A DNA stretch of 64,000 bases from JAVVHH01 sp963835135 (GTDB taxonomy: Bacteria > Pseudomonadota > Alphaproteobacteria > Acetobacterales > Acetobacteraceae). The stretch's first letter is position 1, and every line of letters starts with the position of its first letter. The stretch lies in NCBI GenBank assembly GCA_963835135.1, contig CAWIEF010000002.1, positions 558,001-622,000 on the forward strand, written 5' to 3'. This document shows, piece after piece, positions 11,178 to 19,916 of the stretch. The notes under the pieces were generated by a model. That model did not search any database, was not told the DNA's origin, and saw only the letters and a list, made by a program, of their open reading frames with translations. The translations under genes and the position numbers were made by a program.

Positions 11178-11372
11178 TCAGTGCCGTATGAGGCCCAGCA
11201 ACGCGATGAACAGCAGCAGGGCCACGCCTTGCAGAATAACCCTCCAGCGCATGAGTGCGTTGGAGCGGGCAGGATCGCCGCCTCCGCGGACGAGCCCAAC
11301 CATCCCAGCGACGAGAACGCCGAGCGTGCCCAGCATGGCGAGCCCGGTCAGAACGGCAAGGAAAGTTACCAT
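11178..11372 (-). CDS. HIG1-domain twin-transmembrane small protein
   Basis: This 64-residue protein consists of two hydrophobic segments joined by the motif GLVRGGGDPARSNALMRWRV. It matches the HIG1 (hypoxia-induced gene 1) small membrane proteins common in alphaproteobacteria and mitochondria. Related proteins associate with cytochrome oxidase or respiratory supercomplexes, but a function here is inference. The start ATG (11372 to 11370) overlaps the start of the divergent MscS gene in the tetranucleotide CATG. Between its stop and etfB lie about 117 bases, so it is not obviously co-transcribed with etfB. Confidence 0.75.
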   Translation of the reverse strand: MVTFLAVLTGLAMLGTLGVLVAGMVGLVRGGGDPARSNALMRWRVILQGVALLLFIALLGLIRH

Positions 11373-13830
11373 GACGGAAATGTGGGCGAAGGCGGGCAGG
11401 GCGCAAGCTGCTCCGGTGTCCAAGCCGGAGCGGGCCGGAAGCGGTCGCGTCTTCGTGCTCGCGTCGATGCTGCTGCTCACAAGCGTGGTCGGCGTCCGTG
11501 CCCAGCCCGCGCCAGCCGCTACCGCAGCCCTGTCGCCGGCAGCGGCGGCCAACACGTTGGCGCTGCTGCGCGACGACAAGCGCCGGGCCGAGCTGATGTC
11601 CACATTGGAGACGATCGCCAAGGCGGCCCCGGCGCCTACTCCGGCCGCTGCAGCGCCCGCCTTGTCTCCGGCCGAGACCCTGGCGGCCGGTCCCCTCGCG
11701 GTCGCCCCGCCCGCAACCGCCGCGGCGGCCGCGCCCGTCACCCCCGCGTCCACGCCGGCCGGTCCTGCCGCCGCCGCGAGCGTCCCGGCGAAAGCCCCGG
11801 TGCAGGCGATCGCGCCGGACAGCGTAGGCGTGCAGGTGGCCGGACGCCTCTCGGCCATGCTGAGCGCCTATGCGCAGCAACTCGCCGGCTCGCTGCAGTC
11901 GGTCAACGACCTTCCGCTGCTCTGGCGGTGGCTTGCGAGCCAGGCAGCCGATCCGCAAGCGCAGGCCGAGGCGTTCGATGCCGCCCGCATGCTGCTGATC
12001 GTTCTGGCCGGCGGGCTGTTGGCCGAGTGGGGCCTGCGCCGCACGCTTCACCGGCTGCGTCGGACGATCGTGTCGTGGTCGCCGCATCATGCAGTCGCCG
12101 ACCCGTCCGCCCCGGGCACCCATGCAACCGAAGTGCGCCGGCGGCGGTTCGAGCGCATTCTCGCCGCACTCAAGCTGGTCCCGTTCTTGCTGGGCCGTCT
12201 GCTGGTCGATCTCGTCCCGATCGCAGCCTTCATCGGCCTGGGCGAACTGTTGCTCGGCGCTGTCTTCGGCGCCTCCAACCAGACCCGGCTCGTGGTGCTG
12301 CAGGCCGTCGAAGCCTACGCCTACGCCCGCATCATCCTGGCCGTCACCGCCTTCCTGTTCTCGCCGGCCCCGCCGCGTCTATTGCCCATCACCGATTGGG
12401 CGGCGATGTTCCTGACGCGGTGGATGCGGCGCATCGTCATCATCGTCGTCACCGGCAACGCGCTGGCCAACATCGGCCTGCTGTTCGGTATGTATCACAC
12501 CGCCCAACTCGCGATCCTCAAGGTGTTCGCGCTGGTGGTCCACGGCTGCCTGGTCGTCGCGGTGCTGCAGGCGAAGGGTCCGGTCGCCCATCGGCTACAC
12601 GCGCGGCGAGGGTCGACGGGGCTGTGGACGGCGCTGTGCAGCCGGTTCGCCGATGTCTGGCACTGGATCGCGATCGTGTTGATCGTGGGCGCCTGGCTGG
12701 TCTGGGCCGTCGAGATCCGCAACGGCTACGAGCGGCTGCTCACGTTCTGCGGCGTCTCCACCGCGATCGTGGTGGCTGCACGACTGGCCGCGGTGTTGAT
12801 CCTGGGGGGCTTGGACCGTGTCAGGACAGTGCTGGCCAACGGCTATGCCGAGCGCGCGGACGTGTATTTCCCGATCCTGCGCATGGTGGTTTCGGCGGGC
12901 ATCTGGATCGCGACTGGGCTGGCGCTGCTCGAGTCCTGGGGATTGCCCGTCATCTTCTGGGTGACGGCGGGCGGCCTTGGCGCCCGGGTGCTCGACGCCG
13001 TGCTGACGATCGTCGTGTCGGTCCTGCTGGCCATCGCCGCCTGGGAAAGCGTCAACGCCGCCGCTGCCCGGCATCTGGCGACGCTGTCGAGCACCTCCCA
13101 GCTCGCCCGCGCCGGCCGGCTGCGCACGCTGCTGCCGCTGATGCGCACCACCCTGCTCGTGGCCATCGTCCTCGTCGTCGGCATGGTCGCGCTGTCGGCC
13201 ATCGGCGTGAACATCGCGCCGCTTCTGGCCGGTGCCGGGGTGATCGGCATCGCGGTCGGGTTTGGCTCGCAGAAACTCGTGCAGGACCTCATCACCGGGC
13301 TGTTCCTGCTGCTGGAGAACTCGATGCAGGTTGGCGACGTCGTCACCGTGGCGTCGATGACCGGCACCGTCGAGGCGCTGTCGATCCGTACCATCCGGCT
13401 GCGGGCGATCGACGGCTCCGTGCACCTGATCCCGTTCAGCGCCGTGACCACCGTGACCAACCAAACGCGTGACTACAGCTATGCGGTGCTGGACGTCAGT
13501 ATCGGCTTGAACGAGGAGCCAGGTCCGATTGAGATCACGCTTCGCGAGATCGCTGCCGAGCTGCAGGCCGACCCGGACTGGCAGTCGATGGTGCTCGATA
13601 AGCTGGACGTGATGGGGGTGGACAAGTTGACCGATACGGCATGGATCATGCGGGTGCGGATGAAGACCCAGCCGAGCAGCCGATGGGCGGTGACGCGCGA
13701 GCTGAACCGGCGCATCAAGATGCGGTTCGACGCCAGCGCCATCGAGAGCCCGTTTACCAGCCATAAAGTACTGATGCGCGACCCGCCGGTGCCGCAGGTG
13801 GCGCAGGTTCAGCAGGACGAGGCGGCATGA
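11371..13830 (+). CDS. MscS-family mechanosensitive channel (large, YbiO-like)
   Basis: This 819-residue protein has a basic N-terminus and a hydrophobic signal-like segment (about residues 30-47, ending VRAQP). A long Ala/Pro-rich region follows, then about eight to ten transmembrane segments. The MscS core lies near residues 590-760, with GAGVIGIAVGFGSQKLVQD and NSMQVGDVVTV. Such large MscS homologues release solutes on hypo-osmotic shock. The start at 11371 has GGAAAG about 8 bases upstream. ATG 11380 and ATG 11470 are alternatives. The stop overlaps the next gene start (ATGA), suggesting coupled translation. Confidence 0.88.
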   Translation: MTEMWAKAGRAQAAPVSKPERAGSGRVFVLASMLLLTSVVGVRAQPAPAATAALSPAAAANTLALLRDDKRRAELMSTLETIAKAAPAPTPAAAAPALSPAETLAAGPLAVAPPATAAAAAPVTPASTPAGPAAAASVPAKAPVQAIAPDSVGVQVAGRLSAMLSAYAQQLAGSLQSVNDLPLLWRWLASQAADPQAQAEAFDAARMLLIVLAGGLLAEWGLRRTLHRLRRTIVSWSPHHAVADPSAPGTHATEVRRRRFERILAALKLVPFLLGRLLVDLVPIAAFIGLGELLLGAVFGASNQTRLVVLQAVEAYAYARIILAVTAFLFSPAPPRLLPITDWAAMFLTRWMRRIVIIVVTGNALANIGLLFGMYHTAQLAILKVFALVVHGCLVVAVLQAKGPVAHRLHARRGSTGLWTALCSRFADVWHWIAIVLIVGAWLVWAVEIRNGYERLLTFCGVSTAIVVAARLAAVLILGGLDRVRTVLANGYAERADVYFPILRMVVSAGIWIATGLALLESWGLPVIFWVTAGGLGARVLDAVLTIVVSVLLAIAAWESVNAAAARHLATLSSTSQLARAGRLRTLLPLMRTTLLVAIVLVVGMVALSAIGVNIAPLLAGAGVIGIAVGFGSQKLVQDLITGLFLLLENSMQVGDVVTVASMTGTVEALSIRTIRLRAIDGSVHLIPFSAVTTVTNQTRDYSYAVLDVSIGLNEEPGPIEITLREIAAELQADPDWQSMVLDKLDVMGVDKLTDTAWIMRVRMKTQPSSRWAVTRELNRRIKMRFDASAIESPFTSHKVLMRDPPVPQVAQVQQDEAA

Positions 13831-14522
13831 GGTGGGCCACCAATTTGCGAGAGGGCGGCTTCGTCTTCGCCGAGGCGCCCGGCATGCGGGAGGCGCTCGG
13901 CGACGGACTGCGGGATTGGTCCGAGTTCGCCGCGAGCTGGGACGATCTCGGGCTCGACACCTACATGGCCGATGGCGGTCGCTACCGCAAACGCCGCCAC
14001 GCCGCGTTCCGCGCCGCCCCCGACGGCATCATCCGCAAGCCGCATCAGCCGCATTACCAAAGTCGCGACTACAACGCGCTCAATGGCGGCATCGCCCGCT
14101 GGTTCGAGCCGATGCTCGACGCCGCCGCCGGCACCGCCGCCTTTCAGGCCATCCTGCATTTCTGCAACGACCTTTTCACCGGCCTGACGCCCGTCCCCGC
14201 GTGGCATGTCGAGGTGCATCAGTTCCGGATCGAGGCCCGCTCGGATGCGGCCGGCCGCCCGACCCCGGAGGGCATGCACCAAGACGGCGTTGACTGGGTG
14301 CTGGTGCTAATGGTGGCGCGCGAGAACATCGCCGAGGGCGAGACCAGCATCCACGGCCTCGATCGGCGCCTGCTCGGCAGCTTCACTCTCCGCGAGCCGC
14401 TCGACTCCGCGCTCGTCGATGACCATCGCGTCTTCCACGGGGTCACTCCGGTCCGCGCACTCGACCCGGCGCTGTCCGCGCACCGCGACGTCCTCGTCGT
14501 CACGTTCCGCCGGGAGAGCTGA
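13827..14522 (+). CDS. 2OG-Fe(II) dioxygenase family protein
   Basis: This 231-residue protein resembles the 2OG-Fe dioxygenase family PF10014, which includes amino-acid hydroxylases such as L-isoleucine dioxygenase. Candidate iron ligands are His and Asp in GMHQDGVDWV and a distal His in DDHRVFHGVTPV. An Arg near the C-terminus (VTFRRES) could bind 2-oxoglutarate. The start ATG overlaps the stop of the mscS gene. The substrate cannot be predicted, and linkage to a mechanosensitive channel is unexplained. Confidence 0.8.
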   Translation: MRWATNLREGGFVFAEAPGMREALGDGLRDWSEFAASWDDLGLDTYMADGGRYRKRRHAAFRAAPDGIIRKPHQPHYQSRDYNALNGGIARWFEPMLDAAAGTAAFQAILHFCNDLFTGLTPVPAWHVEVHQFRIEARSDAAGRPTPEGMHQDGVDWVLVLMVARENIAEGETSIHGLDRRLLGSFTLREPLDSALVDDHRVFHGVTPVRALDPALSAHRDVLVVTFRRES

Positions 14523-14682
14523 GCCGGATCGCCAAAGCATGTGGGTCGGTGAGAAGTTATCTATCCCGATTAGTCATTCTACGAAAAACACCATCTCTCC
14601 CGCCTGAGTATTTTGCGGTTCTATTCTGTTGTCTGACGCTCCTGTCAGGACAAACATATTGGACCGTATCTAAGTCGGTGAC

Positions 14683-14706
14683 ATGCGGGACTGTGCCGTC
14701 TCGCAT
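14683..14706 (+). promoter_or_regulatory. Leader hairpin upstream of ssuC
   Basis: ATGCGGGAC and GTCTCGCAT form a nine-pair stem (one G-U pair) with a 6-base loop. It lies 16 bases before the strong AAGGAG ribosome-binding site of the ssu operon. The 210-base gap 14523-14732 that holds it is notably AT-richer than its surroundings. It also contains CTGACGCTCCTGTCAG, a second small palindrome. A sulfur-status operator or promoter is expected here, but no specific site can be named. Confidence 0.4.
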
Positions 14707-14732
14707 GGGGACCTGATCGTCCAAGGAGAGCC

Positions 14733-15563
14733 ATGTCCCAAACGATTACCGCGCGGCGAGGCGTTTCGCTCGCGCCGCTCGATCGGCGCAAGTTCGGCCT
14801 GGCCTGGCGCATGCCGATCCGCCGCTACCTGTCCACGATCGCGATCCTGGTCGTGTGGCAGGCGGCGTCGACTGCCGGATTGCTCTCGTCCCGCACACTC
14901 GCCTCGCCGCTGCAGATCGTCGCGGTCGGATGGGATCTCGCCGTGAGCGGCGATCTGGGAACCAACGTGTTGGTGTCGCTCGGCAGGGTCGCGGCCGGGC
15001 TGGCGATCGGCGTGTCGATCGGGGCTGGGCTGGCGCTCGTCGCCGGGCTGTCGCGCCTTGGCGAGGACATCGTCGACGCGCCGGTGCAGATGTTGCGCAC
15101 GTTGCCGTTCCTGGCGCTGGTGCCGCTGTTCATCCTGTGGCTGGGCATCGGCGAGACGCCAAAGATCGCGCTGGTGGCGCTCGGCACATCGTTCCCGATC
15201 TACATCAACCTGTTCGCCGGCATCCGCGGCACCGATCCCAAACTGGCCGAGATGGGGCGGGTGTTCGGCCTCGACCGGCGCGGCCTGATCCGTCACGTCG
15301 TGCTGCCGGGCGCGCTGCCGTCCGCGCTGGTCGGCTTGCGCTACAGCCTGAGCGTCGCCTGGCTCTCTCTTGTGGTCGCCGAGCAGATCAATGCCAACGC
15401 CGGCATCGGCTACATGATCTCGGACGCGCGCGACTTCCTGCGCACGGACGTCATCCTGGTCGGGCTATTGCTCTACGCGCTGCTCGGCCTGACGGTCGAC
15501 GCCCTGGTGCGTGGGCTCGAGCGGCGGGCGCTGTCATGGAAACCGTCGTTGGTACGGGCATGA
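14733..15563 (+). CDS. ssuC: Aliphatic sulfonate ABC transporter permease
   Basis: This 276-residue inner-membrane permease belongs to the BPD_transp_1 family of the SsuC/TauC type. About six transmembrane segments are present. The cytoplasmic EAA-like loop reads EMGRVFGLDRRGLIRHVVLPGALPSALVGLR. It moves alkanesulfonates across the inner membrane with SsuA and SsuB. The start is supported by AAGGAG five bases upstream. Its stop overlaps the ssuB start (ATGA). Assignment to sulfonate rather than taurine or nitrate rests on the neighbouring ssuD monooxygenase. Confidence 0.9.
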   Translation: MSQTITARRGVSLAPLDRRKFGLAWRMPIRRYLSTIAILVVWQAASTAGLLSSRTLASPLQIVAVGWDLAVSGDLGTNVLVSLGRVAAGLAIGVSIGAGLALVAGLSRLGEDIVDAPVQMLRTLPFLALVPLFILWLGIGETPKIALVALGTSFPIYINLFAGIRGTDPKLAEMGRVFGLDRRGLIRHVVLPGALPSALVGLRYSLSVAWLSLVVAEQINANAGIGYMISDARDFLRTDVILVGLLLYALLGLTVDALVRGLERRALSWKPSLVRA

Positions 15564-16273
15564 GTGCGGCAACACGGGTCCGCCGGCTGACGCGGCAGTT
15601 CGCGCCGAACCGCCCGCCGGTGCTCGACCGCCTCGATCTCGACATCGCACCCGGCGAGTTCGTGGCGCTGCTGGGTGCGAGCGGGTCGGGAAAGACGACC
15701 TTGCTGCGGACGTTGGCTGGGCTCGATCCGGTGCCGCCCGGCGCGGAGGTCGTCGTGCCGCAGCCTGCCGCGGTGGTGTTCCAACAGCCGCTGTTGCTGC
15801 CGTGGAAAACCGTGGGACAGAACGTTGGCCTCGGGCTCGAGGGCGGCGATGCCCGCGTGCGAGCCGATGCGGCGCTGCACGAGGTTGGCCTCGGCCATCG
15901 CGTCGATGCCTGGCCCGGCACGCTCTCGGGCGGCGAGGCGCAGCGGGCGGCTCTGGCGCGGGCGCTGGTTCGTGCGCCGGCGCTCCTGCTGCTCGACGAG
16001 CCGTTTGCCGCGCTTGACGCGCTGACCCGGCTGAAGATGCATGACCTCGTCCTGGACCTGTGGGAGCGGCACCGTCCGGCGACGCTGCTGGTCACCCATG
16101 ACGTCGACGAGGCGGTCGCGCTCGCCGACCGGCTGCTCGTATTGGCACAGGGCCGGATCGGGCTCGACGTGCCGAACCCGGCCGCCCGGCCGCGCGACCG
16201 AACCGATCCGGCGCTGGCCGGACTGCGCACGCAGTTGCTCGCCCATCTGGGCGTCCATCTGCGCGCCGCCTGA
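15560..16273 (+). CDS. ssuB: Aliphatic sulfonate ABC transporter ATPase
   Basis: This 237-residue ABC ATPase has Walker A GASGSGKTT, signature LSGGEAQRAALARAL, Walker B LLLLDEPFAALD and the H-loop Thr-His-Asp (VTHDVDEA). It energises SsuC-mediated sulfonate import. I chose ATG 15560, which overlaps the ssuC stop in ATGA. ATG 15536, eight codons upstream, is an alternative. A short gap leads to ssuA on the same transcript. Confidence 0.9.
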   Translation: MSAATRVRRLTRQFAPNRPPVLDRLDLDIAPGEFVALLGASGSGKTTLLRTLAGLDPVPPGAEVVVPQPAAVVFQQPLLLPWKTVGQNVGLGLEGGDARVRADAALHEVGLGHRVDAWPGTLSGGEAQRAALARALVRAPALLLLDEPFAALDALTRLKMHDLVLDLWERHRPATLLVTHDVDEAVALADRLLVLAQGRIGLDVPNPAARPRDRTDPALAGLRTQLLAHLGVHLRAA

Positions 16274-16287
16274 ACGGAGGCAATGAC

Positions 16288-17244
16288 ATGAGCAACTCTC
16301 CCACCCTGACCCGGCGCGGCGTGCTCGCCGCCACCGCCGGGCTGCTCGCGATGCCGGCCATCGGCCGGGCCGCGCCTGCCGTGCGGATCGGCTACCAGAA
16401 GAATGGCTCGCTGGTGATCGTGCGGCAGCAGCGGCTGCTGGACCAGAGCGGCATCCCGGCGGAGTTCGTCGAGTTCCCCTCCGGCCCGCCACTGCTCGAG
16501 GCGCTGAACGCCGGAGCGGTCGATTTCGGCGCGACGGGCGACACCCCGCCGATTTTCGCGCAGGCGGCCGGCAGCGCGTTGGTTTATGTCGGCGCGCAGC
16601 CGATCTCGGGCGTCAATGAGGCGGTGCTGGTTCGGGACGGCGGCCCGGTGCGGTCGCTGGCCGACCTGCGCGGGCGTCGCCTGGCCTTCACCAAGGGGTC
16701 GAGCGCGCACAACGTCGCGGTCAAGGTGCTGGCAAAGGCAGGCCTGAAGCCCAGCGACGTGCAGCCGGTCTATCTCCAGCCGCCCGATGCCGGGGCCGCT
16801 TTCCGCTCCGGCGCGCTCGACGCCTGGTGCATCTGGGATCCGTTTTACGCCATCGCGCAGCAGGACCCAGCCACCAGGGTGCTCACCACGGCAGAGGGAA
16901 TCGCGGCCAGCAACTCCTTCTTCCTGGCCGGCCGTGCTTTCGCCGACAAGCAGGCCGACACGGTCGTCCAGTTGCTCCACACCATCAACGCCGCCGCCGC
17001 TTGGGCCCGCATGAACCCGGAACCGCTCGCGCAGCTCATGGCGGCCGTCACCGGTGTCCCGCTCGAGCCCGCGCGCGTCTCCGCGGCCCGCGGCATCTAC
17101 GCGGTGCAGCCCATGGACGACCGGATCGTGGCGCAGCAGCAAGAGATCGTGGATAGTTTCGCGGCCTTGCGCATCATCCCGAGTAAGATCGATGTTCGGG
17201 CGGCCGTTTGGACCCATCCCTGGCGCGTGGCGAGCGCGGGCTGA
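16288..17244 (+). CDS. ssuA: Sulfonate-binding periplasmic protein
   Basis: This 318-residue solute-binding protein starts with LTRRGVLAATAGLLAMPAIGRA, a twin-arginine-like signal peptide (one Arg-Arg followed by a hydrophobic core and an A-x-A-like cleavage site). The mature part has family patterns IGYQKNGSLVIVRQQ, GAVDFGATGDTPPIFAQAAG and FTKGSSAHN. It captures sulfonates in the periplasm for SsuBC. A ribosome-binding site (ACGGAGG) precedes the ATG. It lies between ssuB and ssuD. Confidence 0.9.
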   Translation: MSNSPTLTRRGVLAATAGLLAMPAIGRAAPAVRIGYQKNGSLVIVRQQRLLDQSGIPAEFVEFPSGPPLLEALNAGAVDFGATGDTPPIFAQAAGSALVYVGAQPISGVNEAVLVRDGGPVRSLADLRGRRLAFTKGSSAHNVAVKVLAKAGLKPSDVQPVYLQPPDAGAAFRSGALDAWCIWDPFYAIAQQDPATRVLTTAEGIAASNSFFLAGRAFADKQADTVVQLLHTINAAAAWARMNPEPLAQLMAAVTGVPLEPARVSAARGIYAVQPMDDRIVAQQQEIVDSFAALRIIPSKIDVRAAVWTHPWRVASAG

Positions 17245-17285
17245 TGCATTTCGGTTTCGCGCCGCCGGCTCAACAAGGATCTGCC

Positions 17286-18482
17286 ATGAACTCCATCACC
17301 ACCGCGTCCCGACCGCTCGAGATGTTCTGGTTCCTGCCGACCGGCGGTGACGGGCGCTATCTCGGCAGCAAGACCGGCCAGCGAACGATCGACCATACCT
17401 ACCTGACGGCCATTGCACGCGCGGCCGAGACGCTCGGCTATACCGGCGTGCTCATCCCGACCGGGCGCGGCTGCGAGGACGCCTGGATGGTGGGCGCGAC
17501 CGTCGCGCCGATGACGGAGCGACTGAAGTTCCTGGTGGCCCTGCGGCCCGGCATGACGCTGCCGGCGGAGGCGGCGCGGCAGGCGGCGACGTTCGACCGG
17601 ATGACCAACGGGCGCCTGCTGCTGAACGTGGTCGCGGGCGGCACGCCGGTCGATCTCGCCGGCGACGGCCTGAAGCTCGGCCACGACGAGCGGTACGATC
17701 AGGCTGGGGAGTTCCTGCACATCTTCCGCAGTCTGATGAACGGCGAGACGGTCAACTACGAAGGCAAATACCTGTTCGCCACCAACGGCAAGCTGTTGTT
17801 TCCGCCGGTGCAAAGCCCGTATCCGCCGCTTTACATCGGCGGTTCGTCGGCGCCGGGTCACGCGCTGGCGGCCGAGCAATGCGACGTTTACCTGACCTGG
17901 GGCGAACCTCCCGCCGCAGTGGCGGAGAAGATCGCCGATGTCCGCCGCCGCGCCGCCGCGCTGGGCAGGAACGTTCGGTTCGGCATCCGGCTGCACCTGA
18001 TCGTGCGTGAGACGGAGGACGCGGCCTGGGACGCGGCGAACGATCTCATCAAGCATCTGTCCGACGAGGTGATCGCGCAGGCTCAGCGGAAGCTGCAGCA
18101 GGAGAGCGACAGCGAAGGGCAGCGCCGGATGGTGGCGCTCCACGGCGGCCGGCGCGACCGGCTCGTCGTGTCGCCGAACCTGTGGGCGGGCGTCGGCTTG
18201 GTGCGCGGCGGCGCCGGAACCGCGCTGGTCGGTGACCCGGCGACCGTCGCCGAGCGGATCGCCGAATACCAAGCGCTCGGGATCGAGACGGTCATCGCGT
18301 CCGGCTACCCGCATCTCGAGGAGTCCTATCGCGTCGCCGAACTGCTGTTCCCGCATCTGCACCTGGCACAACGGGCCGAGCAGGAGCGGGCGGTGCTCCG
18401 CGGCGGTCCAGCCTATCTCGCCGGCGGGGGCTCCCTGAGCACCGACGGCCTGGCCACGCCTGCAGCGGTGGCCAAGGCCTAA
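17286..18482 (+). CDS. ssuD: Alkanesulfonate monooxygenase
   Basis: This 398-residue luciferase-like FMNH2-dependent monooxygenase releases sulfite and an aldehyde from alkanesulfonates. The N-terminal FWFLPTGGDGRYLG and the segment SPYPPLYIGGSSAPGHALAAEQCDVYLTW match SsuD. It is slightly longer than the E. coli enzyme (381). The start at 17286 has AAGGA upstream; an in-frame extension to 17208 would run into ssuA. The FMN reductase SsuE is not in the window. The last four bases overlap the convergent histidine kinase gene. Confidence 0.93.
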   Translation: MNSITTASRPLEMFWFLPTGGDGRYLGSKTGQRTIDHTYLTAIARAAETLGYTGVLIPTGRGCEDAWMVGATVAPMTERLKFLVALRPGMTLPAEAARQAATFDRMTNGRLLLNVVAGGTPVDLAGDGLKLGHDERYDQAGEFLHIFRSLMNGETVNYEGKYLFATNGKLLFPPVQSPYPPLYIGGSSAPGHALAAEQCDVYLTWGEPPAAVAEKIADVRRRAAALGRNVRFGIRLHLIVRETEDAAWDAANDLIKHLSDEVIAQAQRKLQQESDSEGQRRMVALHGGRRDRLVVSPNLWAGVGLVRGGAGTALVGDPATVAERIAEYQALGIETVIASGYPHLEESYRVAELLFPHLHLAQRAEQERAVLRGGPAYLAGGGSLSTDGLATPAAVAKA

Positions 18483-19906
18483 GTCACCGCCACAGGCGCC
18501 GTCAGGGCAGGCGCGTTCGAGCCCGCGCTCCTGGCGGCCCGCGTATCTGCCGGGCTGGGCAGCATCATGATCGCGCGCAGGCCCGGCGTGGCGTTTTGCA
18601 GCGACAATGTCCCGCCGTGCAGTTGCGCCACGGCCCGCACCAGAGTCAGTCCGAGGCCGAAGCCCGGCGTGTGGCGGGCGCTGTCGCCGCGATAGAAGCG
18701 GCCCGTCACGCGCTCGATCTCGTCTGCCGGAATGCCGGGCCCGTAATCCCGCACGGCCAGGACGAGCCCATCGGCCGTCCGCTCGCCGACCATCTCGACC
18801 GTTCCGTGGGCGGGCGAAAACTTGATGGCGTTGTCGAGCAGGTTGGTCATCGCCTGCTGGATCAGCTCCCGATCGCCGAACGCCTCCAACCGATCGGACG
18901 CGTTCAGCACCAGCGACAGGCCCCGCTCGTCGGCCACGGCCCCGTACAACTCCTGCAGGTCTTGCATCAACGGCCTGACATCCAGCGTCACGAACGCCGA
19001 CCGCCGGGCTCCAGCCTCGATCTCGGAAATGCGCAACAGCGCCTGGAACACGTTGGTGATGCCGTCCAGGTCGGACACCGCCCGATCGATCGCGATCCGC
19101 AGCTGCTCCGCCGAACCCGCATGCGTGACCGCGTCTTCGAGCCGCGCGCGCGCCCGTGTAATCGGGGTCCGCAGATCGTGCGCGATCGCGTTCGAGACCT
19201 CCCGCACCCCGTCCATCAGCCGGCTCACGCGGTCGAGCATGTCGTTGATCGTCTCGGCCATCCGGTCGAACTCGTCGCCGCGGCCGGAGATCGCCACCCG
19301 CCGGGTCAGATCGCCCGATGAGATCGCATCCGCGGTCTGCGACACTTGCGACACCATGCGGCGGAACAATTGCTTGAGCAGGAGCGCGCCGGCGACGCTC
19401 AGCAACCCGATCAGCACCATCGACCAGGCCAGCACCTCGGCCAACAGCCTGCGCAGCGCCGCCCGCGACGACACCTCGCGGCCCACTAGCAGCGCATATC
19501 CGGCGGGCAGGTTGTAGCGGTGGAACCGGGCGAGGTTCCGCTGCCCGTTCCGCGTCACGTCGATCTCGTACACCTCGCCGGTGCGTGCGACCTGGTCTGG
19601 CCAACTATCGAGGTTGCCGGCCACGACCTGGCCTTTCGGGTCCAGCACGAGATAGATGGCGTCGTTGTCGAGATTGCTGGTCAGGCGGCTCTGGATCGTG
19701 GCGAGCAAGGCGGCCGGGCCGCCTGCCTGCCATTGCTCCGCCAGGCCCTGCTCGTCCGCCTCGATAGCCGCATCGACCTGCCGCGTCAGCATGTTGATGC
19801 CGGACACCCAGAGCACGAGGATCAGCAGCGCCGCGCTGGCGCCAAATACCAGCGCATACCCCAGCGCGAGGCGGACGCCGGCGGAGCGGAGCATGCGCGT
19901 GATCAT
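18479..19906 (-). CDS. Two-component sensor histidine kinase
   Basis: This 475-residue kinase has TM1 (about 11-33), a periplasmic sensor domain (about 37-155), TM2 (157-180), HAMP (180-232) and the DHp H-box NAIAHDLRTP with His243. The ATPase domain carries the N-box NLLDNAIKFS, G1 DYGPGIP and G2 GFGLGLTLV. It autophosphorylates and passes phosphate to the OmpR-type regulator encoded ten bases upstream. The stimulus is unknown. The linked DegP-like protease suggests envelope stress, but that is inference. Confidence 0.93.
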   Translation of the reverse strand: MITRMLRSAGVRLALGYALVFGASAALLILVLWVSGINMLTRQVDAAIEADEQGLAEQWQAGGPAALLATIQSRLTSNLDNDAIYLVLDPKGQVVAGNLDSWPDQVARTGEVYEIDVTRNGQRNLARFHRYNLPAGYALLVGREVSSRAALRRLLAEVLAWSMVLIGLLSVAGALLLKQLFRRMVSQVSQTADAISSGDLTRRVAISGRGDEFDRMAETINDMLDRVSRLMDGVREVSNAIAHDLRTPITRARARLEDAVTHAGSAEQLRIAIDRAVSDLDGITNVFQALLRISEIEAGARRSAFVTLDVRPLMQDLQELYGAVADERGLSLVLNASDRLEAFGDRELIQQAMTNLLDNAIKFSPAHGTVEMVGERTADGLVLAVRDYGPGIPADEIERVTGRFYRGDSARHTPGFGLGLTLVRAVAQLHGGTLSLQNATPGLRAIMMLPSPADTRAARSAGSNAPALTAPVAVT

Positions 19907-19916
19907 GGCCCGGCCG

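Noticed and set aside
11057..11299. Small minus-strand frame overlapping the HIG1 gene
   Set aside because: Cys-rich random composition, and it is out of frame with the convincing HIG1 protein.
14523..14732. SAM-II or other known sulfur riboswitch before ssuC
   Set aside because: Only two simple hairpins are visible, with no conserved pseudoknot core that I recognise.
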